In this document: positions 59,662 to 64,000 of the stretch, piece after piece | Numbering within the stretch: the stretch's first letter is position 1 | How the letters are laid out: the number at the start of each line of letters is the position of its first letter | Assembly: GCA_025963635.1 (NCBI GenBank) | Contig: JAOQAK010000070.1 | Location: 1-64,000, forward strand | DNA: 64,000 nt | Source: Ferruginibacter sp. | GTDB lineage: Bacteria > Bacteroidota > Bacteroidia > Chitinophagales > Chitinophagaceae | Direction of reading: 5' to 3' | Translations under genes and position numbers: made by a program | Notes under the pieces: generated by a model | The model's database searches: none | What the model saw: only the letters and a program-made list of their open reading frames with translations | Told to the model about the DNA's origin: nothing

Positions 59662-61371
59662 ATGGGGTTTAAATCAATATGTATTACCGGGCTGGTTATT
59701 TTGATGGTGGATGGATTACAATCAGGGGCGCAAAAGATCAATCCGTTCAAATACAATATTCAAAAAAAGGTCAGTTGCGGTAAGGGTGCCGTGGTATCTG
59801 CTCACCCGCTGGCAAGTAAGGTAGGCGTGAATATTTTGATGCAAGGTGGCAACGCCGTGGATGCTGCTATTGCTACACAACTTGCGCTGGCAGTGGTGTA
59901 TCCCGGCGCAGGAAATATCGGAGGCGGAGGCTTTTTTGTAGCACACCTAAAAAACGGCAAGAACACTACCATCGATTACCGTGAAACAGCGCCGGCAAAA
60001 TCAAGCCGCGACATGTACCTGGATGCAAACGGCAACCCACAAATGCATTTATCGCAGGAAGGCCATCTCGCCAGCGGGGTGCCCGGCACAATTGCCGGCA
60101 TTTTCGCTTCAATGAGATATGCTAAGCTTCCCTTTAAGCAACTCATCCAGCCGGCTATTGATCTCGCAGAGAAAGGCTTTGCAATAACGGCTTCGCAGGC
60201 GAAGGATTTCAGCAGGCGCAAAAATGAATTTATCCAGCTAAATACTTCCATGCCGGTTTTCGTAAAAGAAACAGACTGGAAAGCAGGCGATACGCTGGTG
60301 CAAAAAGACCTGGCCAATACTTTGAAGCGGGTAAGGGACAATGGAGCAAAAGGATTTTATGAAGGCCCTACCGCCAAACTGATCGTGGCCGAGATGGTGA
60401 AGGGAAAGGGCATCATTAATTATGATGATCTGAAAAATTACCGGGCAAAGGAGCGAACGGCCCTTGAATTTAATTATCGGGGTTATCACGTGGTATCCAT
60501 GCCTTTGCCCAGCAGTGGTGGCATTATTTTACAGCAGGTATTAAAAATGATTGAAAGCCGGAATATCGGGTCAATGAAATTTCAATCACCGGAAAGTGTA
60601 CAGCTGCTAACGGAGGCAGAAAGGCGGGCCTTTGCCGATAGGGCCAAATATTTAGGCGATGCTGATTTTGTGAAAGTGCCTGTAAAATCGTTGGTGAGCG
60701 ATGACTACCTGCAGGATAGGATGAAAGATTTTACGCCCGGCCATGCAGGCAATAGTGAAGCTACCAAGGAAGGCATCGCCGAAGAAAGCAAGGAAACCAC
60801 CCATTTAAGCGTTATTGATGCGGACGGAAATGCAGTTTCTGTTACTACCACGCTTAATGGTTCGTACGGCAGCAAAACAGTGGTAAGTGGTGCAGGATTT
60901 CTTTTAAATAATGAGATGGATGATTTTAGTGTAAAGCCAGGAGTGCCTAATATGTATGGTGCCGTGGGTGCAGAAGCTAACGCCATTGCACCCGGAAAAA
61001 GAATGCTGAGCAGTATGACTCCAACGATCGTTCTTAAAAATAATCGTCCCTGGCTGGTTGTGGGTACGCCCGGCGGCACTACTATTCCGACCAGCGTTAT
61101 TCAATCCCTGGTAAATATGATCGATTACAAAATGTCACCCGAAGATGCCGTGAACAAACCGAAATTTCATCACCAATGGTTGCCGGATGAGATCGACGTG
61201 GAAGACGATTTTGATGTATCTGCCATTGCACGACTGGAAGCTATGGGCTATAAAGTGGTGAAAATTGGCAATATCGGCCGAACCGAATTAATTGAAATTA
61301 AACCGGGTACTGCAAAGCCAGTTACAGCGATTGCGGATAAGCGCGGGGATGATAGTGCGGATGGGTATTGA
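59662..61371 (+). CDS. ggt: Gamma-glutamyltransferase (secreted, self-processing)
   Basis: 569 residues from an ATG at 59662. The signal peptide is MGFKSICITGLVILMVDGLQ. The large subunit has GKGAVVSAHPLASKVGVNILMQGGNAVDAAIATQLALAVVYPGAGNIGGGGFF and TIDYRETAPAKSSRDMY. Self-cleavage is expected before Thr379 in KETTHLSVIDADGNAVSVTTTLNGSYG. The Gly-Gly oxyanion region and SSMTPTIVLKNNRPWLVVGTPGG are in the small subunit. It hydrolyses glutathione and gamma-glutamyl compounds or transfers the glutamyl group, in the periplasm. It is divergent from the receptor gene, so the two may share regulation. Confidence 0.95.
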   Translation: MGFKSICITGLVILMVDGLQSGAQKINPFKYNIQKKVSCGKGAVVSAHPLASKVGVNILMQGGNAVDAAIATQLALAVVYPGAGNIGGGGFFVAHLKNGKNTTIDYRETAPAKSSRDMYLDANGNPQMHLSQEGHLASGVPGTIAGIFASMRYAKLPFKQLIQPAIDLAEKGFAITASQAKDFSRRKNEFIQLNTSMPVFVKETDWKAGDTLVQKDLANTLKRVRDNGAKGFYEGPTAKLIVAEMVKGKGIINYDDLKNYRAKERTALEFNYRGYHVVSMPLPSSGGIILQQVLKMIESRNIGSMKFQSPESVQLLTEAERRAFADRAKYLGDADFVKVPVKSLVSDDYLQDRMKDFTPGHAGNSEATKEGIAEESKETTHLSVIDADGNAVSVTTTLNGSYGSKTVVSGAGFLLNNEMDDFSVKPGVPNMYGAVGAEANAIAPGKRMLSSMTPTIVLKNNRPWLVVGTPGGTTIPTSVIQSLVNMIDYKMSPEDAVNKPKFHHQWLPDEIDVEDDFDVSAIARLEAMGYKVVKIGNIGRTELIEIKPGTAKPVTAIADKRGDDSADGY

Positions 61372-61376
61372 CTGTG

Positions 61377-61516
61377 ATAGCTGTTGTCTTGACTATGATT
61401 TCTTTGATTTTTGTGATTGCTGTGATTGCAAATGAATATATCGAATGAAAAGAAAAATATCAATTCCAAATACTGATAATCATAACAATCATAAAAATCA
61501 TAAAAATCATATTAGT
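61377..61516. repeat. 9-bp-period arrays forming inverted arms after ggt
   Basis: TGTGATTGC is repeated in tandem near 61420 after looser units (CTATGATTT, CTTTGATTT). AATCATAAA-type units repeat four times at about 61476-61512. The two arms are near reverse complements (TATGATTT...TGTGATT against AATCATAA...AATCATA) and can form a long imperfect hairpin starting six bases after the ggt stop. It may act as a terminator-like structure. Confidence 0.65.
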
Positions 61517-61570
61517 GTAGATTTGGTATCGAATTTGCACTTAGGCAGCGATACGCTATTTTTACAATAA

Positions 61571-64000
61571 TTGGAATACACCCTGCGCAAAATCCTGAAC
61601 ATATTAAAATGGGTTTCTCTTATACTGATTTTTTGGTCGGCGCTTGCTATCCTGTTTTTTTATATTCTTCCGGGCTACTCCAATTGGCTGTTTCTTATTC
61701 TCATCTTTAGCTGGTTTTTCGCCTGGGTATTCATCTTCAAAAAAGCAATTCAAAAGGTTTGGTTTTTTCTAACACTGCTGCTCTTCGTCATTTTTATAGG
61801 AGGGATTGTACAATTGACCTTTGTCCAAAATTTTCTTGTGAGTAAGGTAACTCATGCCCTTTCCGATAAGCTTCATGCCAAGGTAAGTGTGCAACATATC
61901 AATTATCATTTTTTTGATAAAATGGCAATGAAAGGCCTTCTGGTGGAAGACCAGAAAAAAGACACGCTGTTATTCGCAGGAGATGCAAGGGTGAATATTA
62001 CCGATTGGTTCTTTCTAAAAGACAAAGCCACCCTTAAATATGTGGCCCTGGATGATGCCGTTGTAAATATGCAGCGCACGGATTCTGCTTGGAATTACCA
62101 GTTTCTTGTAGATTACTTTGCCGGCCCTGCAGACTCTTCGGCGAAGAAAAAAGGAGGGATTGAGTTTGACATTAAGATCTTCCAGTTTACCAATATCCAG
62201 TTTAACCAAATCGACAAATGGGTTGGAAAGAATATGAGGGTAGCGGTTAAAAAGTTAGACCTCTATGCAGATGATGTCAATTTCACAAAAAAGCAAATCA
62301 ACCTAAATACGCTTACCCTGGATGAACCGGTATACTCCATGGAAGATTACAGAGGGAGAAGGCCTGATTCGATGATCGCAAAAAAAATCATCAACCCCAA
62401 TGCGAAGCCCGGGCCCTATCGATGGAACAATGCAGGATGGGTGTTGAATGTAAATAGCATCCATGTTACCAACGGCGTTTTCAATAATGAAGTGGAAACG
62501 GAAAGGCTGGCTTATCCAGGGAGGTTTGATGGGCAGCATCTTCGTTTTGCCAATATCACCGGTGTATTAAATCATGTGCATTTTGAAAAGGATACCCTTT
62601 CCGCCGAACTACTGCTCGGCACAAAAGAAAGAAGCGGCTTTGAAGTTAAAAAGCTGGAAGCGAAACTAAAGTTTACGCCCGAAAAAATGGAATTCAACCA
62701 ACTGGAATTGATCACGGGCAAAAGTAAACTAGGCAATTATTATGCGATGAAGTATAATGATTTTGGTAAAAACATGGGCAATTTCATTCATGATATCAAC
62801 CTGGATGTAAATTTTGTAAATAGCGAATTGAACACGGACGACCTTGCTTTTTTTGCTCCGGAAGTGAAGAGCTGGAAAAAAATATTTGCGATCAAGGGAG
62901 CCGCCAAAGGAACCGTGGATAATTTTACTGTCAAGGGCATGTTGATCAAAAGTGCCCATTCATCCGTGGAGGGAGATATTTCGCTGAAGGGGTTGCCCGA
63001 TATCAATCATACCTTCATCGATTTTAATACGAAAGATCTGCAAACCACCTATGCAGATATCAGCACCCTCATCCCCTCCCTAAAGAACGTTACCCAGCCG
63101 CAGCTGAATAAATTGGGAAGCATCCGTTACAAGGGGAATTTTACGGGATTCATCAACGACTTCGTGGCTTTTGGGTCTATCAATACAAGGCTCGGCATTG
63201 TTACCGGTGACATCAATATGAAATTGCCTGCCAATCAAAAACCCATCTACCTTGGGAAAATATCTACGGTTGGCTTTAAGTTGGGTGAGTTTATAAATAA
63301 TGATAAACTGGGCGCAATCACCTTCAATGGCAAAGTAAATGGCAGCGGCTTTACAGAAAAAGATATTGATGCTAATTTGGATGGTTTTATTAAAAGTGTT
63401 CAGTTCTCCGGATACGAATACCAACGCATTGCTGTCATAGGAGATTTCGGGAAAAAATTGTTTACAGGTTTCGTTAGTATCGATGATCCTAATTTAAAGC
63501 TGGATAGTTTGAAGGGTACCATCGATATGAGCGGCGCAACCCCGCAATTTGCATTCAACGCTAATCTTGCCAGGGCTGATCTTAAGAAACTAAAATATAC
63601 GCTGGGTGATTTTGTTTTAAATGGCAGATTTGACCTGAATTTTACCGGAAACAATATTGATAATTTTCTCGGTACGGCCAAGATATTGGATGCAAGGCTT
63701 ACACACAATGATGTGCCACTGTCATTCGATTCGCTGGTGTTACAGTCATCTGTGTTAGACAATCAAAAATACTTAACCATCCATACCAATGAACTGGATG
63801 CAGATCTCTCCGGCAATTTTAAAATCCTTGAATTGCCCGATGCTTTTAAAATATTTCTCAGCCGCTATTACCCCGCGTATATCGAAAAGCCTGCTTACCA
63901 GGTAAGTGATCAAAACTTTTCCTTCGTAATAAAAACCAAAGAAGCAGATAGCTATATCCAGTTATTGGATAAAAGGCTATCCGGTTTTGACAATGCTACC
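61571..64000 (+). CDS. AsmA/TamB-like envelope protein, N-terminal 810 codons (runs off the right edge)
   Basis: The frame opens with a TTG at 61571 directly after a TAA and stays open to the last base. Three hydrophobic segments lie in the first 80 residues (SLILIFWSALAILFFYI, WLFLILIFSWFFAWVFIF and WFFLTLLLFVIFIGGIV). The remainder is a repetitive beta-strand pattern typical of AsmA/TamB repeat proteins, with ISLKGLPDINHTFIDFNTKDL and DLSGNFKILELP. Relatives bridge inner and outer membranes and move phospholipids, or assist outer-membrane protein assembly. TamB normally has one N-terminal helix, so the two extra hydrophobic segments are unusual. The C-terminal DUF490 domain, if present, is outside the window. 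Confidence 0.82.
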   Translation, partial: MEYTLRKILNILKWVSLILIFWSALAILFFYILPGYSNWLFLILIFSWFFAWVFIFKKAIQKVWFFLTLLLFVIFIGGIVQLTFVQNFLVSKVTHALSDKLHAKVSVQHINYHFFDKMAMKGLLVEDQKKDTLLFAGDARVNITDWFFLKDKATLKYVALDDAVVNMQRTDSAWNYQFLVDYFAGPADSSAKKKGGIEFDIKIFQFTNIQFNQIDKWVGKNMRVAVKKLDLYADDVNFTKKQINLNTLTLDEPVYSMEDYRGRRPDSMIAKKIINPNAKPGPYRWNNAGWVLNVNSIHVTNGVFNNEVETERLAYPGRFDGQHLRFANITGVLNHVHFEKDTLSAELLLGTKERSGFEVKKLEAKLKFTPEKMEFNQLELITGKSKLGNYYAMKYNDFGKNMGNFIHDINLDVNFVNSELNTDDLAFFAPEVKSWKKIFAIKGAAKGTVDNFTVKGMLIKSAHSSVEGDISLKGLPDINHTFIDFNTKDLQTTYADISTLIPSLKNVTQPQLNKLGSIRYKGNFTGFINDFVAFGSINTRLGIVTGDINMKLPANQKPIYLGKISTVGFKLGEFINNDKLGAITFNGKVNGSGFTEKDIDANLDGFIKSVQFSGYEYQRIAVIGDFGKKLFTGFVSIDDPNLKLDSLKGTIDMSGATPQFAFNANLARADLKKLKYTLGDFVLNGRFDLNFTGNNIDNFLGTAKILDARLTHNDVPLSFDSLVLQSSVLDNQKYLTIHTNELDADLSGNFKILELPDAFKIFLSRYYPAYIEKPAYQVSDQNFSFVIKTKEADSYIQLLDKRLSGFDNAT

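Overview
The window looks like the chromosome of a member of the Bacteroidota, most likely close to the Chitinophagaceae. The evidence is a division/cell-wall (dcw) cluster in Bacteroidota order, promoters of the TAnnTTTG type, an atpD-atpC pair away from the other ATP synthase genes, an ECF sigma factor followed by a membrane protein with a TonB-like C-terminus, DUF2911, DUF3494 and SusC-like receptor families, and frequent TTG starts. No genus is assigned.

Layout. 1-14.7 kb: dcw cluster on the minus strand, read right to left as mraZ, rsmH, ftsL-like, ftsI, murE, mraY, murD, ftsW, murG, murC, ftsQ and the first 74 codons of ftsA. Three 10-bp-phased MraZ-type boxes lie upstream of mraZ. 15-28.3 kb: core genes (sensor kinase, yqgE, purine nucleoside phosphorylase, an arsenosugar-type pair, an acyltransferase, atpC/atpD, an EEP-family hydrolase, rbfA, a LolC/E-like permease, a WecA/TagO-like transferase, frr). 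28.4-39.9 kb: an accessory, partly decayed block. It holds a relic Rossmann oxidoreductase, a frameshifted acyltransferase, a heavily frameshifted chromate transporter and a TMEM175-type channel with an in-frame stop, around an apparently intact pair: a DUF3494 (ice-binding-like) lipoprotein and an OmpA-type outer-membrane protein. Upstream of that pair lies about 1.2 kb without a gene but with four perfect hairpins. 39.9-48 kb: large CHASE3/multi-PAS kinase, tRNA-Lys, SDR, a frameshifted SAM hydroxide adenosyltransferase, and a sigma factor/TonB-fusion pair. 48.3-61.4 kb: nutrient-scavenging functions, with DUF2911, an operon of a secreted PIG-L enzyme, a 34-residue membrane microprotein and a Na+/solute symporter, then an M14 peptidase, a TonB-dependent receptor and gamma-glutamyltransferase. 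61.6 kb to the end: start of an AsmA/TamB-like protein that runs off the window.

Non-coding patterns. Tandem arrays of 7-, 8- or 9-bp units sit at gene ends, and several supply the stop codon of the neighbouring gene. A palindromic element family has one copy inside the 5' coding end of murG. A roughly 30-bp element occurs three times in gene spacers. Several genes are broken by a single base. Natural decay and assembly error cannot be told apart from this sequence alone.
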